NCBI GenBank assembly: GCA_029339195.1
Contig: JAPTJF010000348.1
Location: 1 to 64,000 of the forward strand
Length of the DNA stretch: 64,000 nucleotides
Direction: 5' to 3'
Source: Micractinium sp. NFX-FRZ
Taxonomy: Eukaryota; Chlorophyta; Trebouxiophyceae; Chlorellales; Chlorellaceae
The translations under genes and the position numbers were made by a program. Every line of letters begins with the position of its first letter. The first letter of the stretch is position 1. The notes below the pieces were generated by a model that saw only the letters and a program-made list of their open reading frames with translations, did no database searches and was not told where the DNA came from. This document shows, piece by piece, positions 42,397 through 51,788 of the stretch.

Positions 42397-45300
42397 TCAC
42401 GCCGCCTTGCCCTGGGCGGCCGCCTTGGACGCCTTGGCATCGTCCGACGCCTTCTGCTTGGCCAGCGAGTACAGGCCCGTGCCCAGCATGGCCACCAGGC
42501 TGCCCACCCAGTTCATGGCTGCAAGGGAGGGTGGGAAGGTGGGTGAGGGGGCAGTGGTGCGAGAGGAGTCAGCGGTGGGGCAGGCAAAGGATGTGGGTGG
42601 GTGGAGGGAGGTCTCGTCACATGCTGCCCACCCAGGCTGGCGGGGCAATCCCCCGGCCGCAGCTGCACCCCGCCGTGTGCCACATGCAGAGCCACACCTT
42701 CCCGGCTGCCCGCCTGCCTTGGCTGCCCACTCGCCCCTCCTCAAACAGACGCCACCCCAGCCCACTCCGCCCCACACCACACCACACCATACACCACGCA
42801 CCCACCTGAGACGGGGTTCTTGAAGAAGAGGACGGAGGAGACGACCACGGCGACGCGCTTCATTGTGTTGCCCACTGCAGGGTGATGAGAGGGCGGGGCG
42901 GGGCAGGCGAGGGGGGTGGGTGCAGGGCAGGTGAGCACCTACAGGGGCTGTCGTGGATGGAGGAGCGACGGGGGCCAGAGGCTCCGCTGGTGTGACACCA
43001 CCGCAGGGCGGGGCACGGCAGGGCAGGGCAGCAGGTAAATGAGGGCCAAGGTGGCTCATCGCCGCGCCGGGGCGGTGCGAGGGCGGGCAGGCGCCCTGAG
43101 ACAGTGACTGGGAGAGGTGCCATTTCAACTGTTGATACCATTGGTAAACAGCAAGTTCTCGCCGCCGTCCCCCCACCCGCTGCCCCCACCTGAGAAGGTG
43201 ACGGGTGAGATGCCCTGGTCCAGCACCATGTAGGAGGCCTGCAGCGTGTGGGTGGGTGGGGGTGGGGTGAGCGTAGGGGTGTGGAAGTAGGGGGTTAGGG
43301 CGGGGGAACAGAGCAATGGGCGCCTCAACCATACAAGCAAGACCGTCCGGCAAGCAAGGATTAGGATGTCAGCACGCCTGCCAGCTGGATCAGCGCCCTC
43401 ACCTGGTTGTACAGGTGGTAGAAGAGGCCCCCCGCTGCTAGCAGCTTGACCCATGCACCCATGCCGCCCGCCGCCAGCACCGCCGACTCCCACATTGGGG
43501 CCCAGTGGTTGACGCCGCCCTTGAAGCCTGGGGGCAGGGGAGGGAGGGAGCGAGGGCACAGAAGATGGTGCATCAAACAGAAACAGGAAACCACGCTGCA
43601 TCTTGCACATGGGAGCCCAATGGTTGACGCCTCCCTTGCACCCTAGGAGGCAAGGGAGGGAGGGAACACAGCGGTGTGGAAGCCGTGGCAAGGGCAGGCA
43701 CTGCGCCAGAGGGAGTGCGCCCACCAGCGGCACCAGCGGCACCAGCGGCTGGCTGCGAGCGCCTGGCCTGCCATGCACAGCATGCATGGCGTGCACAAGA
43801 CACAGGCGCAGCCCCACCACTGCTGCTCCTCTGCCCCCCTACCGCCCCTGCAGCGCTCACCCTCCAGCACCAGTGCGCAGGGCAGGCAGTAGAAGATGGA
43901 CATGATGGAGAGGATGGCAAACAGGTTGATGCCATCCAGCTGCGGGGGGCGAAGGCAGGAGTGGGGAGAGGCGGGAAGGGAAGCAGGGGATTGTGGTGTT
44001 GCGGTGGGGTGAGGATTGTGGTGCTGGGGCGGGGAGGGGGCGGCACGGCACACGGGTGCTGCCCAGTGCTGCGTGCAGGTGATGCGTGCTGCGTGGCCCT
44101 GCCCCAGGCTACTCAAGCCCCTTTGCCGCCGCTGCTGCGCCTTCGGAGCTGCCCCAGGCTGGCAAGCTGCCACCGCAAACCCACGACACTGCAGCCCTGG
44201 CCCCACACAACCGGGGGGGCGCCCCTCCCCCACGCTCTCCCGAGCCACCTTACTCCCCCACCTTGAGCTGGCCCAGGAATTTCTTTGAGTAGATGTTGCG
44301 CAGCACCATGCCGACGTTGGAGATCATGGCGTTGTTGAAGCCGCCCCAGGCAAAGGAGACCTGGCGGTGGGTGGGTGGGTGGGGGTGGGGACAGAGCACA
44401 TGCAGAGGGGGGTGAGTGGACAGGAGCGGGAGGGGGCGCCTTGAACGACGGTGCTGAAGCCGACCCAGGCAGAGGGGGCCTGGCAGGGAGGGCTGGGGGA
44501 GCCGGGCGCAATGTGGGGATGGCGTGGGGCAAGGACCAGGCGTGCAGGCGCACGTGCTGCGCGCTTACTGTGCCCTACACCCAGATCCCACCCGCGCCCT
44601 CCCCCCCTCCTCCCCGCCACCACCCCCAAACAACCGCGCGTCACCAGCCCCAGCCCCCTCCCCCAGCAGCAGGCGGCCCCCACCTCCTTCATGGCGGCCA
44701 GCGAGCAGCCGGCGATGATGGGCAGCAGTGAGAGCCAGACGTAGGCGGGGTACTTCTCCCCCAGAATCACTTGGGCCAGCACCACAGACAGCACCGGCTC
44801 CGCAGACTTGACCTGCGGGGGGTGTGCCAGGAGTTGAGGAGGGGCACAAGTTGAGGAGGGGGGGAGGGCGGGCGGAGGGTGGAGGCACAAGTTGGTGGGC
44901 GAGGATGCCCGCTGCGGGCAGCGCCGGCTGACAACATCTGGCTTGCATGCCGCGGGCGAGGCCGTGGACATATACAACCCTAGCAGGGGTTAGGGTTAAA
45001 CTAAACCCTAAAACCCTAAACTCGTTGGACAGGTGGGCAGCGCTCCGCAGATCCCAGTGAGCAGAGCGGCGGCCAGGCAGGCAGCTGAAGCCACTCTGGC
45101 CTCCGTCTGGCCGCCTGCCATGCGTTCTCTCAACAGGGGGACGAGCTCAGCCCTCGCAATGCAACACTGACACCCGCACTCACTCACCACGTGCGCAAAG
45201 GAGACGGCCATCTGTGAGAATGAGACGCAGGCGCTGACGTGGCCAATGGTGTGGAACAGCGCCACCTGGCGGGGGGCAAAGGCAGGAGGGGAGGGAGGGA

Positions 45301-46875
45301 GGCGGGGCAGGAGTCGGGTTCATGGAGAGCGCAGGAGGCGGGGCATGAGACACGCACAGGTGGCTGGGTGAGAAGCCGCCGAGCGGCCAGCATGCCTTGC
45401 CGCCCTCTCCTGCCTGCGCTGTGTGACCTCGATGGCCAGCAGCTGGCGGCAGCTTCCTTCTCGCCCTGCCCGAATACCCACCCCCACCCCCACCTCCACA
45501 CAGCAGCCCGGCCTGATGCGGTCCCTGCTGCTACCGCCGCCGCTGCCCCCCACCAGCGGGGGATATATACACAGGGAAGTTGTGTTGGCTCGCCCTAACA
45601 CTGGACGGCATCTATATGAGGCATCATGCCTGCATGTAACCCAGACGAAGGCTGGCAGGGGGGCGCCCACTCACCGGCGCCAGTGCCCGCAGGTCGGCCC
45701 AGCTGACTTGGGGCAGCGGCTGCAGGCGCAGCGCCCACAGCACGCACATGAAGGCGCCAGAGGCCACTGGGGGGCGGGGAGGAGAGGGGAAGGGAAGGGC
45801 GGGAGGGGGCAAAGGAAGTGCGGAAGTCAGGGGAGAGGACCCGGAGAGTGGAGAGAGTGGGGGTAGGGGAGGCGGCTTGTTGCTAATCAAAGCGGGCGGG
45901 CGAGTGCCCACGACGGCCCGCGCGGTCGCCGAGCAACCCTGCCCCATGGCAGGCGTAGGCCAGTGCCAGCTGGCGCAGCGGCAGCCCGCTTCTGCCGGCC
46001 CCCACCGGCGCCCTGCCCCCCACCCACTCACTGAGCTGGAATGTTGCCAGGAACCAGGGTGCGGGGAAGATGTTGAGGGTGGACTTGTTGAGGATGTTGA
46101 ACACGATGTTGAAGGCGTACCTGCGGCGGGGGAGGGGGGAAAGAGCGGGTGGGGTCAGGGGAAGGGTGTGAAAGGTGCGCCAGCGAGAGTCAGGATACGT
46201 GCAGCACCCAGAGGGTGTGTGGGCATGGGTGGGTGATCAAAGATTGGCAGGAAAGGAGGGGAGTGTCAGGAAGCATGCTATGGTCGAGGCGGGTGATGGC
46301 GAGGCATGTGAGGATGAGGTAAAAGGGCGGCATGGCTTGGGAGAGGGAGCAGGCCCCGGCACAGATGGTCGGGCATGCGGCAGGGGGTCACCCTCGTGCT
46401 GTCACCCTCGTGCTGTTGGAGGGGCAAGCACCCACCAGAGGAAGACGTAGGACGTCATTTTGAAGGCACCACCCTTTGCGGGCTTCTCTGCTGCTGCAGC
46501 CGCCACCACAGGGGCAGCGCCGCTGGCCGCCGCCGCCACGATGGCGGGCTGCTGCCGCTGCTGCTGCTGCCGCTGCTGCAGGGGGCGCTGCTGCCTGGAT
46601 GCCGTGCATAGACGCAGCGCCGACTGCAGGCACTAGTGAAAAAAATAAGCAAAGGGTCCAGCTATAGAGGAACTGCAGAACATACTGCAGCCTATGGACG
46701 CGTCCGCACCACTGCCGCCACTCCGGCCCACCGTGCCGCCACCCACCTGTGCCTGCGGCGCCTGCCATGCCGGCTGCACGCTTCCATGTAGCCTTGCCGC
46801 CACAGGAGCTGCTGCAGGCCGCCTGCTGGCTGCGGCCAGCGGCCGGGTGAGAAGCGCTGCCTGCATGCCCTGCAT
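42397..46875 (-). CDS. Plastid sugar-phosphate/phosphate translocator (GPT/XPT type)
   Basis: Inner-envelope antiporter exchanging a sugar phosphate for phosphate between stroma and cytosol. Twelve exons close in frame to 415 aa: 46875-46747, 46623-46436, 46120-46032, 45766-45675, 45265-45188, 44812-44684, 44360-44262, 43939-43861, 43527-43403, 43238-43190, 42874-42806, 42518-42397. A Gln/Ala-rich transit peptide of ~100 aa precedes the first helix (YAFNIVFNILNKSTLNIFP). Signature stretches: FHTIGHVSACVSF, AVSFAHVVKSAEPVLSV, LPIIAGCSLAAMKEVSF, AMISNVGMVLRNIYSKK, FYHLYNQASYMVLDQGISP, SVGNTMKRVAVVVSSVLFF; the substrate-site Lys, Tyr and Lys-Arg residues are kept. KSAEPVLSV and NTMKRV fit the glucose-6-P / xylulose-5-P subfamilies better than TPT or PPT, but substrate is inferred. 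Intron 5 holds a telomere-like repeat, and the introns before exons 7 and 9 hold exon-edge copies. Confidence 0.92.
43606..43665 (-). repeat. Degenerate copy of translocator exon 9 5' end plus acceptor
   Basis: The stretch matches 43491-43550 at about three quarters of positions and would read GGVNHWAPM, as the real exon does. It lies upstream of the exon in the preceding intron. Confidence 0.8.
44447..44490 (-). repeat. Degenerate copy of translocator exon 7 5' end plus acceptor
   Basis: The stretch resembles 44329-44372. The real exon reads SFAWGGFN and the copy SAWVGFS. It lies upstream in the preceding intron. Confidence 0.72.
44976..45020. repeat. Interstitial telomere-like repeat (TTTAGGG type)
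   Basis: Short AACCCTA and GGTTAGGGTT units are followed by AAACTAAACCCTAAAACCCTAAA, so both orientations face each other within 45 bases. It lies in translocator intron 5. The units fit the plant/Chlorella TTTAGGG telomere and also form two AAACCCTAA 'telo-box' sites (45003-45011, 45011-45019). Confidence 0.85.
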
Positions 46876-47971
46876 AGTCCGCTGCCCCGTGTCGCGCAGC
46901 GTTTGGCTGGTTGCAATGCAAATGGACAGGCCGCTGGCGTGTGCAGCAGGTATCGGGAGAGCGGCACAGGCGCGACTCTGTGCCCAGAGCTGTCCAACGT
47001 TCGATTTCCGCTTCAACCCTGCGCTCAAGTGCTTGAATGCCAGCTGCACATCCCAAGATCGGGCGAGGGGCTCGCGGGCTGCATGCATGGCGCCAGCCTG
47101 CGCTGGCGCCGGCACCGCCACATCATCGCCCCTCACGGCTCTCGTCAGGGCGCCCTGCACTTACCTCATCATTCACCTCTGTTTCACCTCCCTGCTTGCT
47201 TGGCCATGTGTACATGTGGCCCACGTCCATGTTGGCCTGCAAACCTGCGGTGCATGGCGCCCCCTATTGGGGCCATAGCTGCTGTCCCCCAGCCCACACG
47301 ACAGAATCACTTGCACCCAGATGCTTTCAAGTTGGCCGGAGCAGCGACGGGCAGAGCCAGCACCCAGGTTAGCAACAACCTTTTCTCCAAACAATTATTT
47401 CCTGGCATCCAAACCCAGATCACCCTTTTCTACATGACGGCAGCAGCGCCAGCTCCGTTGTTGCTGCTGGCAGGCTGCGGCGGCAGCCCTGGCGAGGTAG
47501 GTGGCATCCAAAACATGTGTTGATGCTTCGGTGCTTGTGAACTATGTACGCCATGCATTCAGGTTGGGTAATTCTCGAGGTTCTTTGGAGTCAGTGGATG
47601 GGGAATGAGAGGCGGGCAGCCTCTGAGGCTTCAGGGCAGCGGGGCCACTGTGCAGCATCACAGTCCGCGGTGCCTGCCTGCGCTTGGTGCCTATAATCCG
47701 TCTGAAGGATGCAGCAAGTTGATCTGGGTGCATGTCAACCTGAAGACAGCTTCAAATTGATCACTGTATTTCCTCTGCCTTGGCGGCCGGTCGACCGTTG
47801 CCAGCTCAGCGCCGCTGCCAGCTCACTCTTCCGCCCTTGCCGCATCGCTCACAGCCCGTGACCAGTCTGCAAATTTGCTTCAATACGTTGCACGAGCAGT
47901 GAAAGGGCCCCATTTCGCCCCTGTTGCATTTGCGCACTCAAACTCGGCGCCTCCTTACTACCGGCGCGGCG
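46876..47971. promoter_or_regulatory. Divergent intergenic region, translocator / NSE2-like
   Basis: About 1.1 kb between two divergent genes, containing both promoters and 5' UTRs. ORFs run through part of it but show no family match or splice support. Confidence 0.45.
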
Positions 47972-50369
47972 ATGGAAGCGATCCAATGGAGCAGTCAGCC
48001 GGTGGCCGGCGGCATAGACCTCCACCTGCAGCGGCAGCACGCCTACGCACAGGTGCGCTCCTCTCCGTTTGCGCGTTCTTGCGGCCGCCCTGCTTTCGCT
48101 GTACGCCTGAAAGCTGCCCCCCATCGCCCATGCAGCAATGCGAGACGGTGATAGAGAGCCTGGGCGACGTGGCGGCGGTGGTCTGCGGCGGCGGCGAGGG
48201 CGACCCGCAGCAGGTGGGACGTGCCGAAGTCTGCAGGCGGGCATGGCTTGCGTCTGGCATCCCTGCACGTTCAGGGATGTGGCAGATGGCATATATTGCA
48301 GGCGCAGTTGCAAGACGCTCCTGAGTTGGGCTTGCACCCCCGTTGCCTGCCTGCCCACCCACCTCCCGCTTCCCCAACCGCCTCTCCCCCGCAGCTGCAG
48401 CAGCTGGAGCAGCTCCGAGGGGTGGTGGCACAAGTATTGTCGGCACGCCACGCGGCGCAGCTGCAGGAGGCGGCGCTGCAAGAGCTCAAGGGCAGCTATG
48501 TGGCGGGGGCTGAGCCCACAGACTTCAAGGCAGCGCTCAGCAGCGGCGCGGAGGCGGCGGCAGCGGCGGCACCGCCGTGAGTGCGGCTGCGGGGAGGCAG
48601 CTCGGGTTTGATTCAACGTGTCTAAGATGCATGCCGGGGAAACCGCTGGCCACATTGCTTGCTGCTGTGTTGCGCTGGCAGCGTGCCTCTTGCATGCCCG
48701 CCTGCCCTGTCCCGCCCTGTCTTGCGCCCCGCCCCACCCCCCACTGCCTCTCGTCGTTTGATGGATGGCTGCTGCGGCCCATTTGACCCCCCACCTTGCA
48801 GGTATGTGCCGCAGCAGGACGCTCTGTTCCGAGACTTTGAGGCGATGGCAGGTGGCCAGGGCGGTGACGCGGGTAAGTATTTGAGGGGCAGGCGTGCAGG
48901 GCGGGGCGGGATGGCCAAGGGTGGCTGGCGCAGCGAGGTAGCAGCCGCAGGCTGGCTAGGGGTGCTGCGGAGGGTTGGCTGCTGCGGGACCACCAGCAGC
49001 GCACCTCTGCCTACCCTGCCTGCCCTGCCCGTCTCAACACAACCTCATCCCACCCTGCGTAATCACGTGTGTCCCCACCCCCCATCCCTGCTTACAAACA
49101 AACCTGTTGCCCCCCGCAGGCCAGCCGGGTGACGAGCAGATTGACGACGACATTGCAATCGAGGGGGGTGCCGACCAGCTGGCGCCCAACGTGCGCTGCC
49201 CCATCTCCAACCGACTGGTGCGTGGGTGGGGGGATGAGGCGCTGTGGTTGTGCAAGTGCCTGTGGGGCTGGCTGGCGGCTGGGGGCCCTGGAGGGCACAG
49301 GCGCCTTGCAGGAGCAGGGGGCCCCCAAGTGCAGCATGCGCGTGCCGCCGCCGGGCACCATGCCACCACCCTGCCTCCACCTCCCAACAAGCCCCAGGCA
49401 GGGACGTGCCGTCGGTTCCTGTCCACCCAGCCGCACCCATGCATTTGCCCTCCCTCTGCAGCTGCTGGAAATTGAGGATCCGGTGCAGGATGCCACCGGG
49501 TGAGCCTGTGTGCTGGCTGTGGGGTGGGGTGTCGTAGTGCCAGTACAGGCGGAGTGCAGTCACTTTGCGGGACAGGCAGGAGTGGGGTGGGTGGGCATCC
49601 AAGTGGCAGTGGGGCAGCACCACAGTGGAAGGGGCAGCTTGCTCACCCTGCACAGTCTGGGTGCCTCGGGGAGGTTGAAGGTGCCTGGGGGTTTGGCTGG
49701 AGTCGAGGATACGGGGCAGGAGATGTCAAGGGGTGAAGCCGGAGTTGCCGGCATTGGGGTGGCTGGGACGGGGGCCACCATGTGGGCGGGTCGCCTGCCT
49801 TGCATTTGGGATCGCAGGCTCTGGTGGCATCCGTCTGCTACCATCCATGTTGTGATCCCTCAATGTCAACCACCGCTCCGCCACCCCCCACCTCCCCACC
49901 CCCGCCCCGCAGCGTGGTGTATGAGAAGGCAGCGGTGCAGGACTACTTCAGGCGCCTGCACCCCAGCAAGCGTGGGCGCGACAAAATCGTGGCGGGTGAG
50001 GGGCGGGATCAGCGCAGGGGCGCGGGCGCGGTGGCCGGCTGTTGTCGGGGCACCACCAAGTCTTAGCAGGGGCGTGCATCTGCCTTGCCTGCCCCCTTCC
50101 CTGGCTGCCTACTGCCCGGCCTGGCGCTAGCAGAGCCTTTGTCGACCCAACACTAAGTGTTGGTCAACATTCAATCATCGCGCTCCTCGCATGCCCCGCC
50201 GCCGCCCTGTGCAGGCAGCACCCACGAGGTCACACTGGCCGAGCTGGTGCCAGCTGAGCGGGTGCTCAAGGAGAAGCGGCTACAGGCACGGCGGCAGAAG
50301 CTGGTCGGGCGGGGCGACGGCGGCGGGCAGGCGGGCGGGGCGGGCGGCGCCGATGTGCTGGATGTGTGA
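47972..50369 (+). CDS. NSE2: NSE2/MMS21-like protein with degenerate SP-RING
   Basis: Probable homologue of NSE2/MMS21, the SUMO E3 ligase subunit of the SMC5/6 DNA-repair complex. Eight exons close in frame to 261 aa: 47972-48052, 48136-48213, 48395-48576, 48802-48872, 49120-49217, 49462-49499, 49913-49995, 50215-50369. The helical N-terminal half (QCETVIESLGDVAAVV, LQQLEQLRGVVAQVL) fits the SMC5-binding arm. The C-terminal part keeps the SP-RING framework: APNVRCPISNRL (Cys about 164), LLEIEDPVQDATGVVYEKAA and VQDYFRR. However, the zinc-binding Cys/His before YEK and the final Cys pair are missing (DATGVVYEK; GSTHEVTL). Zinc-dependent ligase activity is therefore doubtful, and the call rests on framework similarity. 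TGTAA lies 158 nt after the stop. Confidence 0.65.
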
Positions 50370-50883
50370 GGGGGCAGCGCCGGCGGTCGGCTGGAGGAAG
50401 GTGTCGGGCGCATGCATGCCCTGCGGCGCATGGGCCACGCATCTCTAGGAGCGCCTCTGGCTAAAGCACGTGGCTGGCAGCAGGCATGCTGTGGTGCGTG
50501 TCTACAGACAGAACGATGGCTGTTTCTGTAAGCAAAGCAGCAGTTGCGGCAGTGATGCCATTGGGTGCGAGGACTTTCCCTATCCCTATAACCTTCAATC
50601 TCCTTTTCTCAAGGGACACATGGTGTGAGACTCAGAATATATAACGATGTTTCAGAGCAAGCGGAATTTGGGTCACAGGCCAGCGGCGCTGTGCGGCGGC
50701 GCCAGGCTGGGCGCCAGGTGGGCGGCAGCGGATTGCGGGCGGCGCCTGGGCACGGCTTGCGAACACGGCGTGCAATCGCTGGCCTCATTTGTGTGAGAAA
50801 ACCACCGCGCGATTCGCGAATTCGGCTGCCGTCTGTACCCGGACGAGGGGTGCCTGCTGCCATCCCGCCGGTCAACTCTCACG
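50370..50883. other. Intergenic region between tandem plus-strand genes
   Basis: NSE2-like 3' UTR with TGTAA at 50527-50531, then upstream sequence of the next gene. An ORF at 50625-51278 in another frame is a shadow; nothing else supportable. Confidence 0.5.
50527..50531 (+). terminator. TGTAA polyadenylation motif of the NSE2-like gene
   Basis: TGTAA 158 nt after the NSE2-like stop codon. Confidence 0.55.
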
Positions 50884-51602
50884 ATGGCCAGCCCTCCCTG
50901 CCACCTCCTTTCCCGCCTTTTGTTCAAGAAACGTCTCGAGCTGGTGGAGACGCTAGTCGCTGTCACGCGCACCAAACTGGGCGGCTGCAACACGGACATC
51001 AGGAATGCCAGCACCACCAGCAGCGGGCGTTACGCCGGCGGTGGCTTCATCCCAGCCTACCCCAACACCAACCCCACACACTTGGGCTGGGAATACCAGG
51101 GCCTGAAAGGAGTGGGCGGCGTGGCGCCTTATCTGCAGTACAGCCGGGAGTTGAACATGCAGGGGCAGAAGCAGGGCGAGCGTGTGAAGATGGCCGTCAC
51201 GCTGCGCATCTACCCCACATCAGGTGCGCTGGTGGTATGGCCACCCATGGGCGGCTGGCTGGCATGCCGCGGGGATGAGCCTTCCAATAGCCTGCTCACG
51301 CACTGGCAGGAGACTCGAGATGGCTTCATTCTTCGAACCTGCGTTTACCTGCGCTGCCGTGCCCTCACAACACCCGTCACGCCCCCTCCCTCCCCGCCCT
51401 GGCAGGCACGCTGGGGACGCACATGGACCACCCCCGGATGGGTAGCAGCCTGATGTACCGCAAGAACCTGACGGAGCGAGAGCTTTGGCAGGTTCTGATC
51501 AACCCACGTGTGCACGTCAAGGGCAGCGGCGGCTACCGCACGCGCAGCGAGCTGAAGCACGTGGAGGGCAGCAGCGGGGGTGGCAGCGGGGCGGGGCGGT
51601 AG
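50884..51602 (+). CDS. Unrecognised 178-residue protein
   Basis: Two exons (50884-51223 and 51406-51602) close in frame. The start MASPPCHLLSRLLFKKRLEL could be an organelle-targeting helix. The body has TNPTHLGWEYQGLKGVGGV, a short hydrophilic middle (RVKMAVTLRIYP), and a conserved-looking C-terminal block: GTLGTHMDHPRMGSS, YRKNLTERELWQVLINPRVH, GGYRTR. The 'LDHP...R..L....L..VL.NPR.H' pattern recalls small uncharacterised proteins of the green lineage, but I cannot name one, and no catalytic motif is visible. The tail is Gly/Ser-rich. It converges with the MYND paralogue B gene, whose stop lies only 187 bp away. Confidence 0.62.
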
Positions 51603-51788
51603 CAGCGTGCACTCGAGCCCCATGCTCTGCCCCTCACCAGCCAGCGAAATCCTGCATTACGCCTGTCGGGCACCGCATGCTGTGACGCATGTTGCAACCA
51701 CTTGTAGTACATCACAACGATTCCACACAAACTGCACGGGTTGCCGGTAGATACAAACTCGAACAGAGGGCCATGAAGCGGAAAAGTC

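Noticed and set aside
44976..45020. Chromosome end
   Set aside because: The telomere-like repeat is only about 45 bases long, in both orientations, and lies inside an intron of an intact gene.
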